This document shows, in pieces, positions 1 through 9,503 of a stretch of DNA of 64,000 nt. The DNA is from Leptolyngbyaceae cyanobacterium (GTDB lineage Bacteria; Cyanobacteriota; Cyanobacteriia; Cyanobacteriales; Aerosakkonemataceae), in NCBI GenBank assembly GCA_036703985.1, contig DATNQN010000067.1, positions 1-64,000 of the forward strand, written 5' to 3'. Under the pieces are notes generated by a model, which saw only the letters and a list, made by a program, of their open reading frames with translations, did not search any database and had not been told where the DNA came from. The translations under genes and the position numbers were made by a program. How positions within the stretch are numbered: position 1 is the stretch's first letter; each line of letters begins with the position of its first letter.

Positions 1-847
1 GGGATGGGGGGATGGGGGGACGTGGTGACGCGGAGACGCGGGGACTCGGAGATGGATTTACTACTACTACTCTACTTGCACCCTGCCCGCTCTGTCTGGG
101 AGCAGTTGCTACATTCGCTGCACCGGGAGCAACACAACTACCAGCAGTGGGAACATTACCACCAGCTTGAGCAATATTGCCATAACGACTAATTGCCGAT
201 CGCAACCATCCTAAATCCATTTGAGAACTAACAGCAGAACCAACACCCCAGCGCCAACCAAAAAAAGTAGTTTGGTTAGTAGTTACTACTGCCGGTGGAG
301 AGTCGCTAATCGTCCAAGTAGCGGCAGTTTGACTATTTAATCCAGTGGGAATGATCACTCCGCCGTGAACGGTTCCTGCTAGTTGCGAATTTACCCATTC
401 TTGAGTTCGCGTTCGCATTGGTTGTAGCGCTTCTGGTTGCGAGAGAGGAAAAGCCCAATAAGCACCGAGCAAACTACGTAATTTTTGACGCACGCCAGGG
501 GGCGAAAAGCTCCCCAGCGGGCCACTGACGATGACACGACCGCCTTTTTTCATCCAGGCTTCCAGTGCTGACACCTGTTCCTGAGTCAAACTTTCCACGT
601 TGGGAAAAAATAGCACGTTAGGGCCATTCAAATCAGCCGCATTCTGTACTTTTTGCAGGTCAACTATGCAGTAAGAAAGTCCGCTTTCATTTAAACGAGT
701 TGTAATACCACTCCACTGAGTTGCATTATCCGCACTACGCACTACTCCTAAGCGAATTCCTTCTGCAACGGCAGCGGAATTAAATACTAAAAATAAACAG
801 TTAAATGCTAAAAAACTAAGGCTGGAAGCTGCTTTTAATCTCCACAC
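1..847 (-). CDS. Secreted protein, N-terminal part; probable cyanobacterial family-10 glycosyl-hydrolase-like protein
   Basis: The reading frame runs off the left edge, so only the N-terminal ~280 residues are present. It opens with a basic and hydrophobic signal peptide (LKAASSLSFLAFNCLFLVF) and an AVA-type cleavage site, so the protein is exported. A soluble domain follows, with phrases such as GIRLGVVRSADNATQWSGI, VLFFPNVESLT and GGRVIVSGPLGSF. I associate these with the region ahead of the glycosidase barrel in cyanobacterial family-10 (GHL10/DUF187-type) proteins. The catalytic part would lie outside the window. Codons near the left edge read a Pro/Ser-rich tail made from GACGCGG-type tandem repeats. 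GTG at 847 gives a compact signal peptide; GTG at 907 is also possible. The open frame is clear, but the family is from memory. Confidence 0.6.
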   Translation of the reverse strand, partial: MWRLKAASSLSFLAFNCLFLVFNSAAVAEGIRLGVVRSADNATQWSGITTRLNESGLSYCIVDLQKVQNAADLNGPNVLFFPNVESLTQEQVSALEAWMKKGGRVIVSGPLGSFSPPGVRQKLRSLLGAYWAFPLSQPEALQPMRTRTQEWVNSQLAGTVHGGVIIPTGLNSQTAATWTISDSPPAVVTTNQTTFFGWRWGVGSAVSSQMDLGWLRSAISRYGNIAQAGGNVPTAGSCVAPGAANVATAPRQSGQGASRVVVVNPSPSPRVSASPRPPIPPS

Positions 848-1045
848 CTTAGTTTTAATTTCTTTTTGAGTAATATTTTTTAAATTTTGATTCCCAAAAA
901 CAGACACCTTTTCCCTCACTCCCCACTCCGATTTTAAATTTTAGATTCACAGGGACTTATCAACCATTTTTAATCTTGGTCATTTTATCCACAAATGAAA
1001 AACAACTATTAGACCTCTTGCCAAAGTCGATATCTCATCAATATT

Positions 1046-1093
1046 ATCTGTGTTCATCTGTGTTTATCTGTGGATATCTGTGGTAAAAAAAAC
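1046..1093. repeat. Interspersed 'ATCTGTGTT/TATCTGTGG' repeat
   Basis: Units of ATCTGTG(T/G) end in GTGGTAAAAAAAAC. Near-copies lie at 36702-36742 (opposite orientation) and 59457-59508, with a diverged one at 56911-56945. All are intergenic. No coding potential is visible. Confidence 0.7.
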
Positions 1094-1135
1094 AAGGTCT
1101 GAGACTTTTGTAAAAACTCTAATAACTAATTCCCA

Positions 1136-3799
1136 TTACCCAACAATCTCATTTACTGGGAACCGATCCATCAGTTGCAAAGCGCGTTGGGCATTGCGTT
1201 TTAGGGAGTCTGACGCATGAGGTACATGAGGAATTTGGGAGAGAAAATCTAAGGTTCTGCGTAACATCCGCACTACATCTCCTTCATCTAAAGTAGTGTT
1301 TTCACACAGATGCACCCACTCAACGCCTAATGCCCATTGTTCCACTAAACCAATTAATTTATCTTCCAACCAGACTGGTAAGGCTACGTAATGGCGACGC
1401 TGCATTTGGAATAGCTGGCGTCGGATATTTCGCAATCTATCTATTGCTTGTTCCACTTCTGGACTTGGCTCGTACTTAGTATAAGCGTCTGGGCGGGGTG
1501 TTTCGGTAACTAAAGCAGAACAGGCGGCGGCTAGGTGATGGGGGTCTAGGCGATCGAATTCCCCAGACATCAATGCCAGCCCTAACCATAGCTCATTATC
1601 GCCTCGAATGGCGGCGGCAGCTTGACCCATAATGGTGGGTTGCAGTCCTTCCAAGCAGCCAAAGCCTTGTAAAATATTGATCAGATCGATAAATTCTTCC
1701 CAGTGGCGTTGGGCTTGCCGCTCGAATTTTTCTTGTCGATCGCTTAATTCTTCCTGCAAACTTTCCACCCGCCGATACCGTTTGATTAAAGTACCGGGGT
1801 TACCCCATTGGTGGATGGGGTGATTTTGCAGTTGGGCTTCGATCGCTTTGACTCGTTCCCCTTGGGCGTATACTTCTGCGGCTTCCTCTGGGGGCGGCGG
1901 AGTTGGTATCGTGGAAGCGATCGCAGCAGTCACCTCATTACCGTTACGCACGCTACCTGCCTTCATCGGTAGTTCTGCTGGTGGCCCTCCCAAGCTATCC
2001 ACTGCCGTAATGCGAGGCAATTCGGCATGAAACCCTGCTACATCAACGCTGGCAACTACGTACCAACGATTATCTCGTCCCAAGCAAATCAGATAAGGGC
2101 TTTGGCCTGGGCCAGGTACTTTGGTAACTAAAGTAGCTGGTATGGGTGTGGGAACGGGTACGTGCTTGCCTTTTAAGCTGAGAATAGTACCTGCGATCGC
2201 GTAATTTAAAGCGACCCCCAAATCGCCAGCCTGCATGGAAGCCGACTGCTGCTGTAAAGTTTTCAGTAATTGTCTTTCTACCCGCAATCTTTGTTGTAAC
2301 TTTTCATAATTAGCCAACACAGCCGGATCGAGACTTTCCAAATGAGACTGCACTTTCTCTAATTCTGCCGATAACCGGGCGATTTCTTGCCGTTGCGGTT
2401 CCAGATATAAAGTAGCCAAGTACTTACCAAAACTGCGTTCTACCAGTTCTTGCGCTTCTTCGATCGTGTGAGTTTGCAGCAAGTTCAGCACCATACCGTA
2501 ACTGGGGCTAAACTGACTCACTAACGGATCTGGTTGAGATGTTGCCAAGTAAGCCGCTTCTTTTGCCCCTTCAAAGGGAGTTTGTACGGTTACTACATAG
2601 CCCCGTTCGTCCATTCCCCGCCGTCCTGCCCGCCCTGCCATTTGCAAGAATTCCGAAGCATTCAGCAGCCTGTGTCCGCGATCGGTACGTTTGGATAAAC
2701 TGGAAATTACCGTTGTTCTGGCAGGCATATTAATCCCAGCTGCCAAAGTTTCGGTAGCAAACACCACTTTAATTAAACCCAATTGGAATAGTTCTTCCAC
2801 AAAACCTTTCCAAGTCGGCAAAATTCCGGCATGGTGGGCAGCAATACCCCGATAAAGGGGTTCTACCTGTCCTACACGCCCCGCTTCTGGAAAACGAACT
2901 AAAAATTCGTCAATTCTTGTTTTTAATTCTCGCGCTTCTCTTTTGTTTACCAATTCTAAGTCTGCCGCTTCTGTCACTGCTTGGTCGCAGCCCCGGCGAC
3001 TGAAGATAAAATAAATTGCTGGCAGCATATCTCTCTGCGCCAGGTGACTGAGTACGTAGGTAATGCTGGGACTTTCTGGTTTTCGGTTAGCTGGTTTGTT
3101 TTGTCCGCTTTTTGGTTTCAAGCGAGGACTGAGTTTCGTACTATTCTCGTTTAATAAGGGAAATAGCCCTTTGGTGTTGCAAAAGTGAAATTCTAAAGGT
3201 ACTGGGCGAAAATCCGAATAAATTAAGTCTGTTGGCCCATGTACTTGTCCGATCCAGTCGGTGAGTTGTTGAGAGTTGGCAACTGTGGCAGAAAGGGCTA
3301 CTAATTGAATTTCGTGGGGACAATAAATAATTGATTCTTCCCAAACGGTACCCCGCTGGCGATCGTTCATGTAGTGACATTCATCCAGCACTACCGTTTC
3401 TACCCCTACTAAAGAAGTGCCTACTTCTCCTATGGGTGTCCCGTAAAGCATATTGCGAAAAATTTCCGTAGTCATCACCAGGATTGGGGCTTCCCGGTTG
3501 ATCGACATATCCCCTGTCAGCAATCCTACTGTTTGGGCACCGAACTGTTCGCTAAAGTCTCGCCATTTTTGGTTGGACAAAGCTTTTAACGGCGTGGTGT
3601 AAAATACCCGCCGATTGTGGGCTAAGGCACGGTAAATGGCGTATTCTCCCACTAATGTTTTTCCCGATCCGGTGGGGGCGCAAACTACCACCGATCGATC
3701 GGCGTTTAATGCCGCGATCGCATCTAACTGGAATCGATCCAGTTCAAATGGGAATAATTCTTTCAGGTCTAGCTCTGCTACGGTAGAAAAACCTTTCAC
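1136..3799 (-). CDS. Ski2/Mtr4-like DExH-box RNA helicase
   Basis: This is an ATP-dependent RNA helicase of superfamily 2, Ski2-like group, expected to act in RNA processing or turnover in the cytoplasm. Of its 887 residues, the Walker A motif APTGSGKT is at 41-48, the Walker B DECH at 139-142 and motif III SAT at 170-172. The C-terminal helicase lobe has HHAGILP, ATETLAAGINMPAR and the motif VI stretch QMAGRAGRRGMDERG. A long helical region and a DSHCT-like C-terminus follow, as in Mtr4 and the chloroplast ISE2 helicase. The start is GTG at 3799 with an AAGG ahead of it. It is a lone gene. The family is certain; the RNA substrate is not. Confidence 0.92.
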   Translation of the reverse strand: MKGFSTVAELDLKELFPFELDRFQLDAIAALNADRSVVVCAPTGSGKTLVGEYAIYRALAHNRRVFYTTPLKALSNQKWRDFSEQFGAQTVGLLTGDMSINREAPILVMTTEIFRNMLYGTPIGEVGTSLVGVETVVLDECHYMNDRQRGTVWEESIIYCPHEIQLVALSATVANSQQLTDWIGQVHGPTDLIYSDFRPVPLEFHFCNTKGLFPLLNENSTKLSPRLKPKSGQNKPANRKPESPSITYVLSHLAQRDMLPAIYFIFSRRGCDQAVTEAADLELVNKREARELKTRIDEFLVRFPEAGRVGQVEPLYRGIAAHHAGILPTWKGFVEELFQLGLIKVVFATETLAAGINMPARTTVISSLSKRTDRGHRLLNASEFLQMAGRAGRRGMDERGYVVTVQTPFEGAKEAAYLATSQPDPLVSQFSPSYGMVLNLLQTHTIEEAQELVERSFGKYLATLYLEPQRQEIARLSAELEKVQSHLESLDPAVLANYEKLQQRLRVERQLLKTLQQQSASMQAGDLGVALNYAIAGTILSLKGKHVPVPTPIPATLVTKVPGPGQSPYLICLGRDNRWYVVASVDVAGFHAELPRITAVDSLGGPPAELPMKAGSVRNGNEVTAAIASTIPTPPPPEEAAEVYAQGERVKAIEAQLQNHPIHQWGNPGTLIKRYRRVESLQEELSDRQEKFERQAQRHWEEFIDLINILQGFGCLEGLQPTIMGQAAAAIRGDNELWLGLALMSGEFDRLDPHHLAAACSALVTETPRPDAYTKYEPSPEVEQAIDRLRNIRRQLFQMQRRHYVALPVWLEDKLIGLVEQWALGVEWVHLCENTTLDEGDVVRMLRRTLDFLSQIPHVPHASDSLKRNAQRALQLMDRFPVNEIVG

Positions 3800-4039
3800 G
3801 CACCTTCGCTTCCAAATTACTATTGCAGAATGGATTTAAGAAAACACCAGCTAATCAACATGGAGAGTCTGGCCTATCCTATCCCAATTTTTACATTATC
3901 GAAAGCCTTGATTGCTGGTTATTTTTCTTAATCTTACTTTTAGGCAGCTACGCTTTCCCATTTTAAGTAGTCAACCAGCACGCGCTCAAAAGTTATCTTA
4001 AATTTAATCAAATTTTTGTGATATGATATAGAGCTTTAT

Positions 4040-4084
4040 TTATTTAAAATAAAACAACCCAGATTGCCATCAAGTAGGCAATCT
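4040..4084 (-). terminator. Rho-independent terminator of psb34
   Basis: The arms AGATTGCC (4061-4068) and GGCAATCT (4077-4084) form an 8-bp stem. Read leftward it is followed by a T-rich run (TTGTTTTATTTT). It lies 41 bp past the psb34 stop. The remaining spacer up to the helicase gene (about 3805-4039) shows no further structure. Confidence 0.8.
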
Positions 4085-4124
4085 GGTCTATTTGACAATC
4101 CTGCTATTTTTTTAATTTTTGTAT

Positions 4125-4304
4125 TTAACCAATGCTAGACGCAGAGAATGCGATCGCGATCAAGCCGCCAACCAGAGCTAGAGCCGCCACGCCCATAATG
4201 ACATAGTTCCGCTGTTGGGCTTTGCTCGGAGGTGCTGCCTCATAAATTTTGGGTTCGATCGCAAAATTGTTTAGGCGTCCACCTTCTTCCGTTGTATAAG
4301 GCAT
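4125..4304 (-). CDS. psb34: Photosystem II assembly protein Psb34 (Ssl1498 family)
   Basis: This 59-residue protein has a conserved soluble N-terminus (YTTEEGGRLNNFAIEPKIY), a KAQQRNY motif and one membrane helix (about 35-53, IMGVAALALVGGLIAIAF). This is the pattern of the Hlip-like Ssl1498/Psb34 family, which binds a CP47-containing photosystem II assembly intermediate in the thylakoid membrane. Length and motifs match the family closely. The start ATG has GAGG eight bases upstream. It is flanked by its own promoter-like and terminator elements, so it is probably monocistronic. Confidence 0.9.
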   Translation of the reverse strand: MPYTTEEGGRLNNFAIEPKIYEAAPPSKAQQRNYVIMGVAALALVGGLIAIAFSASSIG

Positions 4305-4366
4305 GAATTTATCCTCATCTTTTTATCTTTAATAATTGTAACAAAAATTATCATAAACGTTACCTC

Positions 4367-4372
4367 ATTATA
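4367..4372 (-). promoter_or_regulatory. Possible -10 element of psb34
   Basis: On the minus strand this hexamer reads TATAAT, 62 bases ahead of the psb34 start. No convincing -35 hexamer accompanies it. The assignment rests on the -10 match and position only. Confidence 0.35.
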
Positions 4373-4454
4373 GGTATAAATCTTTTTTATAGGAGATATG
4401 AGGAGGGGAGATGGGGGGATGCTCCTGACGCAGAGAATATTTGGTCTAGAAATT

Positions 4455-4507
4455 CCCTTTCCCCCTGCTCCCCTGCTCCCCCGCCCCCTTTCTCTTCCCC
4501 TTTCCCC
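4455..4507. repeat. C-rich low-complexity repeat (CCCCTGCT units)
   Basis: Runs of C4-C6 are separated by TGCT or TTT. The complementary G-rich version recurs at 28121-28180 and 61556-61600. It sits just after the end of thiG. It could form a G-quadruplex on the minus strand, but this is only inferred from the G-runs. Confidence 0.6.
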
Positions 4508-5331
4508 TAACTAATAGTCCCAGTCAAGGGAGAACTAGCGCTAGCGTAAGCTTTCACGGGAATTCTGCCAGATAAATAAGCTAAACGGCCTGCTTCGGCG
4601 GCTAAAGCCATTGCTCGTGCCATAGCGGGGGAATTGGTCGCTTGCGCGATCGCCGTATTAATTAATAAAGCATCTGCCCCCATTTCCATTGCCGCTGCTG
4701 CTTCGCTGGGAGAACCAATTCCCGCATCTACTACCACGGGAACGGTAGAATTGTCAATAATTATTTGGATATTGGCGGCGTTTTTCAAACCTTGTCCGGA
4801 ACCGATGGGGGAAGCCAAAGGCATTACAGTGGCGCAACCCGCTTCTGCCAAACGTTTAGCCAGCAGTGGGTCAGCATTAATATAAGGTAAAACGGCAAAA
4901 CCTTCTTTGACTAATTTTTCTGCTGCTTCCAGAGTACCGATCGGATCGGGCAATAGATACTTAGGATCGGGGATAACTTCTAATTTGACGAAATTATTAT
5001 CTTCCTGCCCCAGCAATTTAGCCATTTCGCGTCCTAATCTGGCTACGCGAATTGCTTCTTCTGCTGTTTGACAGCCAGCCGTGTTGGGCAACATCCAAAT
5101 TTTAGTCCAGTCGATCGCTTCTGCCAACCCTTCATGTCCGGGCGCGTTGTTTTGTACCCGCCGCACCGCCACCGTCACGATTCCGCAACCGCTAGCGGCA
5201 ATACTTTGCTGCATCTCTGCGATATTGCGATATTTACCAGTTCCCGTCATTAAGCGAGATTGAAAGGTTTTTCCAGCAATAATCAGGGGTTGATCGACAA
5301 GTTGAGAAACGGATTTTTCGAGAGTTTGCAT
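4507..5331 (-). CDS. thiG: Thiazole synthase ThiG
   Basis: ThiG builds the thiazole phosphate of thiamine from deoxyxylulose phosphate, dehydroglycine and ThiS-thiocarboxylate. In its 274 residues the FVKLEVI motif carries the Schiff-base lysine (K116). The (βα)8 phosphate-binding loops SPIGSGQGL and [14 protein letters not shown] are intact. The first ~20 residues are a variable extension. The gene lies 116 bases after thiO in the same direction, so the two probably form an operon. In several cyanobacteria ThiO and ThiG are fused, but here they are separate with a repeat-rich spacer between them. No TPP riboswitch was recognised upstream. Confidence 0.95.
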   Translation of the reverse strand: MQTLEKSVSQLVDQPLIIAGKTFQSRLMTGTGKYRNIAEMQQSIAASGCGIVTVAVRRVQNNAPGHEGLAEAIDWTKIWMLPNTAGCQTAEEAIRVARLGREMAKLLGQEDNNFVKLEVIPDPKYLLPDPIGTLEAAEKLVKEGFAVLPYINADPLLAKRLAEAGCATVMPLASPIGSGQGLKNAANIQIIIDNSTVPVVVDAGIGSPSEAAAAMEMGADALLINTAIAQATNSPAMARAMALAAEAGRLAYLSGRIPVKAYASASSPLTGTIS

Positions 5332-5447
5332 AGTTGATAAGTATTGGAAAAAGAATGAAGGATGAAGGCTGAAGGCTGAAGTGAAAAGTTCAAAGAACTT
5401 TATGCGTGACTTTTAACTTTTTTCCAACTCCCTCATTTCAGCTTGCC

Positions 5448-6536
5448 TTAATTGGCAAACCGAGCATAATGGAAATGTGGTAAAAGAGGATCGAGTTTTT
5501 CTTCCCAGAGCGAATTTGCTATTAGTAAAGCAGTGATGGGAGCTAACAAAATACCGTTACGATAGTGACCAGATGCTAATGTCAGATTTTCGTAGGGGCT
5601 AGCGCCAAGAATAGGTAACTCATCTGGTGTTGCCGGTCGAAATCCCCACCAAAATTCTTCTATGGTAAAATCTTGTAATTCTGGATAAAGTCGAATTGCT
5701 CTGGCTAGCAAGGCTTGGATTCCGGCTGGTGTATTATGAGGAGTAAATCCTACATTTTCACTGGTTGCTCCGATGACAATTCTGCCATTTTGACGAGGTA
5801 CGATATAAATTTCATCGCCAAACAAAACCTGCTTTAAAGGTTGGGTTGATGATGGTACTCGTACTGATAGCATTTGTCCTTTGGTGGGAGATACTTGCAC
5901 TGGCAATAATTGATTTGCCCAAGCGCCACTAGCTAAAACATAATGTTCGGCTTGCCAATCTCCTTGAGAGGTTTGGACATAGGTAATTTGCTGATTGTGA
6001 ATTACCAATTTTTCCACTTGTACGCCTTGGGAAATTTTAACACCTAATTGTTGGGCTGCTGTCCACAAGGTTTTTGCTAAGGCGCGGTTGTCAACTTGAC
6101 CATCTTCGGGATACCACCACCCACCTATCACTTCTGAACTGAGTGCGGGTTGGTGTTGATGAATAGCTGTATCATCTAACCAAATGCTAACCGGAGATGT
6201 AGCCGAAGTGTGATTTTGTTGATGCTGTTGTTCGCAGGTATAGACAGGAGAGAGAATACCACAAGGCCAGTATCCGGTGTCTAAACCGGTGATTTCTTCT
6301 AATTTTCTCGTCCAATCTGGATAAAGCGCCCGACTACGCAGACATAAGTCCAGCATGGGACTAGGGGGTATTTGTTCGGCTTGGGGGGCTAGCATTCCAG
6401 CCGCTGCATGGGCGGCGGCTTCTGAGAAGTCTCGCGTTAAAACCGTGACAGTTGCGCCTCTTAATTTTAGTTCGATCGCCACAGAAAGGCCAATGATGCC
6501 GCCGCCGATAATTAAGATGTCGTTTAATATATTCAT
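5448..6536 (-). CDS. thiO: Glycine oxidase ThiO
   Basis: This FAD-dependent enzyme oxidises glycine to the dehydroglycine used by ThiG in thiazole synthesis. Its 362 residues begin with a Rossmann FAD motif (GGGIIG, residues 11-16). They continue with HAAAGMLAPQ, the D-amino-acid-oxidase fold phrase SGAWANQLLP, and a C-terminal ASGHYRNGILLAP that closes the FAD site. ThiG follows downstream. The 30 bases between this ATG and the small upstream gene suggest they may share a transcript. Confidence 0.92.
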   Translation of the reverse strand: MNILNDILIIGGGIIGLSVAIELKLRGATVTVLTRDFSEAAAHAAAGMLAPQAEQIPPSPMLDLCLRSRALYPDWTRKLEEITGLDTGYWPCGILSPVYTCEQQHQQNHTSATSPVSIWLDDTAIHQHQPALSSEVIGGWWYPEDGQVDNRALAKTLWTAAQQLGVKISQGVQVEKLVIHNQQITYVQTSQGDWQAEHYVLASGAWANQLLPVQVSPTKGQMLSVRVPSSTQPLKQVLFGDEIYIVPRQNGRIVIGATSENVGFTPHNTPAGIQALLARAIRLYPELQDFTIEEFWWGFRPATPDELPILGASPYENLTLASGHYRNGILLAPITALLIANSLWEEKLDPLLPHFHYARFAN

Positions 6537-6564
6537 TTATTCAAAAATACTGCAACCCGTTTTT

Positions 6565-6822
6565 CTACCAAAGTGCGGGTATAGATTCATCTTCTTTAGG
6601 AGATGGATTGGACGAGGGTGAGGGGGTTGGACTATCATCAACTGGTGTTCTGGGAGTATCTGTCAGAGTAGGAGAAGGAGTAGGCGTAGGGGATGTGGGT
6701 GTAGGAGAAGGGCTGATGGAGTCGTTATTCTGGTTACCCCAGCTAAAATTTATGCCTGCGACTGTTCCGATTAAGATTGCGATCGCTACCGCGACGATCG
6801 CGATCGCAATATATTCTCTCAT
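6565..6822 (-). CDS. Small membrane-anchored Pro/Ser/Thr-rich protein
   Basis: I do not recognise a family. The 85 residues consist of an N-terminal hydrophobic helix (IAIAIVAVAIAILIGTVAG) and a low-complexity tail of SPTPTPSP-type units ending in an acidic stretch. This looks like a membrane anchor with a disordered exported or cytoplasmic tail. The DNA for the helix is built of overlapping GCGATCG (HIP1-like) units. It ends 28 bases before thiO in the same direction. An antisense frame exists but encodes only repeats. Confidence 0.5.
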   Translation of the reverse strand: MREYIAIAIVAVAIAILIGTVAGINFSWGNQNNDSISPSPTPTSPTPTPSPTLTDTPRTPVDDSPTPSPSSNPSPKEDESIPALW

Positions 6823-7021
6823 ATCAACTGTTCCTTAAAATAGAGAAAAGGGGAAGGGAAAGGGGAAAGGATGAAGTCTGAAGTCTGAAGGATGAAAAAA
6901 TTTGTTCCCCATCCCCCATCTCCCCATTTCTCACTAACGCAAAAAGATAAAGAATATATTTCCTTTTTGGGGAAATCCGCAATCATTTTTGAGTTTGAAA
7001 AGGGGAGAGGCTATACTCAGT

Positions 7022-7360
7022 CTAGCTTTCGGGTGTCCAGACAGCGCGATCGCCTTGTCCCCACATCCCATCATATTTTGTCACGGAAACATCACCTAAA
7101 ACCTTGGTTTGACAGGCTAAACGAAGGGTTTTCGAGGGAGAATGGGGAGGAAGGGACAAGCGAGCTTTTTCTCGCCAGCTAGGTTCGGAAACTTGCCCTT
7201 CTACTTTCACCGCACAAGTACCACAAGTACCTATGCCGCGACAGTTCAATTGTTTAGCTTTGTCGTTGTATAGCTCAACTCCATTTTCTAGAAGAACGTT
7301 ACGTAAATTTGCGCCAGGAGCACATTCAAAAGTCTTCCCTTGTGCAGCTACTTTTGGCAT
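7022..7360 (-). CDS. [2Fe-2S] ferredoxin, CX5CX2C type
   Basis: This is a small electron carrier of 112 residues. Cysteines C40, C46, C49 and C83 give a CX5CX2C...C pattern, typical of adrenodoxin-like ferredoxins rather than plant-type photosynthetic ferredoxins (CX4CX2C). The motif RGIGTCGTCAVKVEG is well conserved. The partner is unknown. The gene stands alone between repeat-rich spacers, with ATG at 7360. Confidence 0.85.
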   Translation of the reverse strand: MPKVAAQGKTFECAPGANLRNVLLENGVELYNDKAKQLNCRGIGTCGTCAVKVEGQVSEPSWREKARLSLPPHSPSKTLRLACQTKVLGDVSVTKYDGMWGQGDRAVWTPES

Positions 7361-7585
7361 AGTTGTTTATCAATGTGTATTTGTTATTTCTAAATTTATT
7401 AACAAATAACCATTTGTATTTCAAGAGAGGAGCGACAATTCTTTAATTGGGAAAGGATGAAGTCTGAAGGATGAAGGATAAAATTTAACTTATTTTTTAT
7501 ATTTCCCATCTCCCCATCTCGCCATCTTCCCATCTCCTCCTCTTGCCTCACCCCCTCAACTTATCTTTTCATCTACTGAAATTCC

Positions 7586-9241
7586 ATGACTAAGGATACA
7601 TCTAACCAAATTTGCATATACGATACTACTCTGCGGGATGGCGCTCAAAGAGAAGGACTATCCCTATCATTAGAAGATAAATTGCGGATAGCCCATCAAT
7701 TAGACCAATTGGGCATACCTTTTATTGAAGGTGGATGGCCGGGAGCGAATCCCAAGGACGTACAATTTTTTTGGAAACTGAAGGAACAACCCCTCACCCA
7801 AGCAGAGGCGGTGGCTTTTTGTTCTACGCGAAGACCGGGAGTTTTAGCGGCTGAGGATTCCATGCTCCAAGCGATTTTGGCCGCAGGTACTCGCTGGGTG
7901 ACAATTTTTGGCAAATCTTGGGATTTGCACGTTACGGAAAGTTTAAAGACGAGTTTAGAAGAGAATTTGGCGATGATCCGAGATACGATCGAGTATCTCA
8001 GAAGCCAGAAGCGACGGGTAATTTACGATGCGGAACATTGGTTTGATGGTTACAAGCATAATAGCGAATATGCTTTGAAAACTTTGGAAATCGCTCTAGC
8101 ATCTGGTGCAGAATGGATCGTACTGTGTGACACTAACGGCGGTACGCTTCCCCACGAAGTTAGCCAAGTTGTCCGGAATGTCATCGAAGCTTTTCCCATT
8201 TTGGCAATGGAAGGAGATGCTGCTTCATCTCCTACTCCCAAATTAGGCATCCACACCCACAATGACGGAGATATGGCAGTGGCAAATTCTCTAGCAGCCG
8301 TCAGAGAAGGTGTGAGAATGGTACAAGGCACGATCAACGGCTATGGCGAACGCTGCGGTAATGCCAACCTTTGCTCTGTGATCCCCAATTTACAACTGAA
8401 ACTAGGTTATGACTGTATCAAAGACGAAGAACTGGCACAATTAACCAAAGCCAGCCGTTTGATCAGCGAAATTGCTAATTTAGCACCCGACGAACACGCC
8501 GCATTTGTAGGAGTTTCTGCTTTTGCTCATAAGGGTGGTATTCATGTTAGCGCAGTTGAGCGCAATCCCTACACTTACGAACACCTAGAACCAGAAAAAA
8601 TCGGCAACCGTCGCCGCATCGTGATTTCCGACCAAGCAGGCTTAAGTAATGTTTTAGCAAAAGCTCGCACTTTTGGCATCGATTTAGACAAGCAAAATCC
8701 TGCTTGTCGTCAAATTCTCAATCGCCTGAAAGAATTGGAAAATCAAGGTTATCAATTTGAAGCAGCAGAGGCGAGTTTTGAGTTGCTAATGCGGGAAGCG
8801 TTGGGACAAAGGCAGAAATTCTTTACCCTCAAAGGTTTTCAAGTCCATTGCGATATCGTTCCTTGCGATACGGAAGGTGAGTGCGTTCCTTACGCTCTCG
8901 CTACCATTAAAGTAGCTGTCAATGGCAAAGATATTTTGGAAGCAGCCGAAGGAAATGGCCCTGTTGCCGCTTTAGATGCTGCCTTACGCAAAGCTTTGGT
9001 GAACTTTTACCCGGCAATTGCTAATTACGAGCTAAAAGATTACAAGGTGCGGATTCTCGACGGACATACGGGAACTTCTGCCAAAACTCGCGTTTTAGTT
9101 GAGTCTAGCAACGGTCATCAACGTTGGACGACGGTGGGAGTTTCTACCAACATTTTGGAAGCTTCTTATCAAGCGGTAGTGGAAGGATTAGAGTATGGTT
9201 TGTTGCTGCATTCTTCCGTCAAGACGGCGCTGACTACCTGA
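7586..9241 (+). CDS. cimA: (R)-citramalate synthase
   Basis: CimA condenses pyruvate with acetyl-CoA to citramalate, a threonine-independent route to 2-oxobutyrate for isoleucine. The 551 residues start with the HMG-lyase-like barrel. It has YDTTLRDGAQREG (about 12-24) with metal and substrate residues, then CDTNGG, and GIHTHNDGDMAVAN with the catalytic and metal histidines. The C-terminal LeuA-type allosteric domain (about 390-530) holds HCDIVPCDTEGE and LDGHTGTSAKTRVLVE. FIEGGWPGANPKD fits CimA rather than LeuA. It has its own terminator downstream. Confidence 0.93.
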   Translation: MTKDTSNQICIYDTTLRDGAQREGLSLSLEDKLRIAHQLDQLGIPFIEGGWPGANPKDVQFFWKLKEQPLTQAEAVAFCSTRRPGVLAAEDSMLQAILAAGTRWVTIFGKSWDLHVTESLKTSLEENLAMIRDTIEYLRSQKRRVIYDAEHWFDGYKHNSEYALKTLEIALASGAEWIVLCDTNGGTLPHEVSQVVRNVIEAFPILAMEGDAASSPTPKLGIHTHNDGDMAVANSLAAVREGVRMVQGTINGYGERCGNANLCSVIPNLQLKLGYDCIKDEELAQLTKASRLISEIANLAPDEHAAFVGVSAFAHKGGIHVSAVERNPYTYEHLEPEKIGNRRRIVISDQAGLSNVLAKARTFGIDLDKQNPACRQILNRLKELENQGYQFEAAEASFELLMREALGQRQKFFTLKGFQVHCDIVPCDTEGECVPYALATIKVAVNGKDILEAAEGNGPVAALDAALRKALVNFYPAIANYELKDYKVRILDGHTGTSAKTRVLVESSNGHQRWTTVGVSTNILEASYQAVVEGLEYGLLLHSSVKTALTT

Positions 9242-9301
9242 TAGTTTGTATGTTGGGTGAAACAACTGGAAACCCAACTTTTGTTAAATCTTGATTAACT
9301 T

Positions 9302-9336
9302 AGGTTGGGTAAATCTACCCAACCTACTATTTTTTT
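9302..9336 (+). terminator. Terminator after cimA
   Basis: AGGTTGGGTA (9302-9311) pairs with TACCCAACCT (9316-9325) around a four-base loop. A seven-T run follows at 9330-9336. It lies 60 bases past the cimA stop. Confidence 0.8.
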
Positions 9337-9503
9337 AGTAAATATCGCAATCCGGAATTCTTTGTGAACAACTAAATAACCGAGTTCTCCAAGAAGTCGC
9401 GTATCTTAGGCTGAGAACTGCCATATACTCTTAACTGCGTAAAGGCGAAGCATTCCAGGGATAATCTTGTGACTGCAAAGAATTAAGAATAAAATTGGCA
9501 ATA

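Noticed and set aside
4455..4507. C-rich tract read as a terminator of thiG
   Set aside because: It shows no stem-loop with a T run; the same low-complexity units recur in other spacers.
6537..6822. TPP riboswitch upstream of thiO/thiG
   Set aside because: The region codes for the small P/S/T-rich protein and lacks the conserved CTGAGA and ACCTGA boxes.
6608..6838. Plus-strand open frame rich in Gly and Val opposite the P/S/T-rich gene
   Set aside because: It is the mirror of a repeat-coded tail; it has no ribosome site and no domain, while the minus-strand frame has a proper membrane helix.
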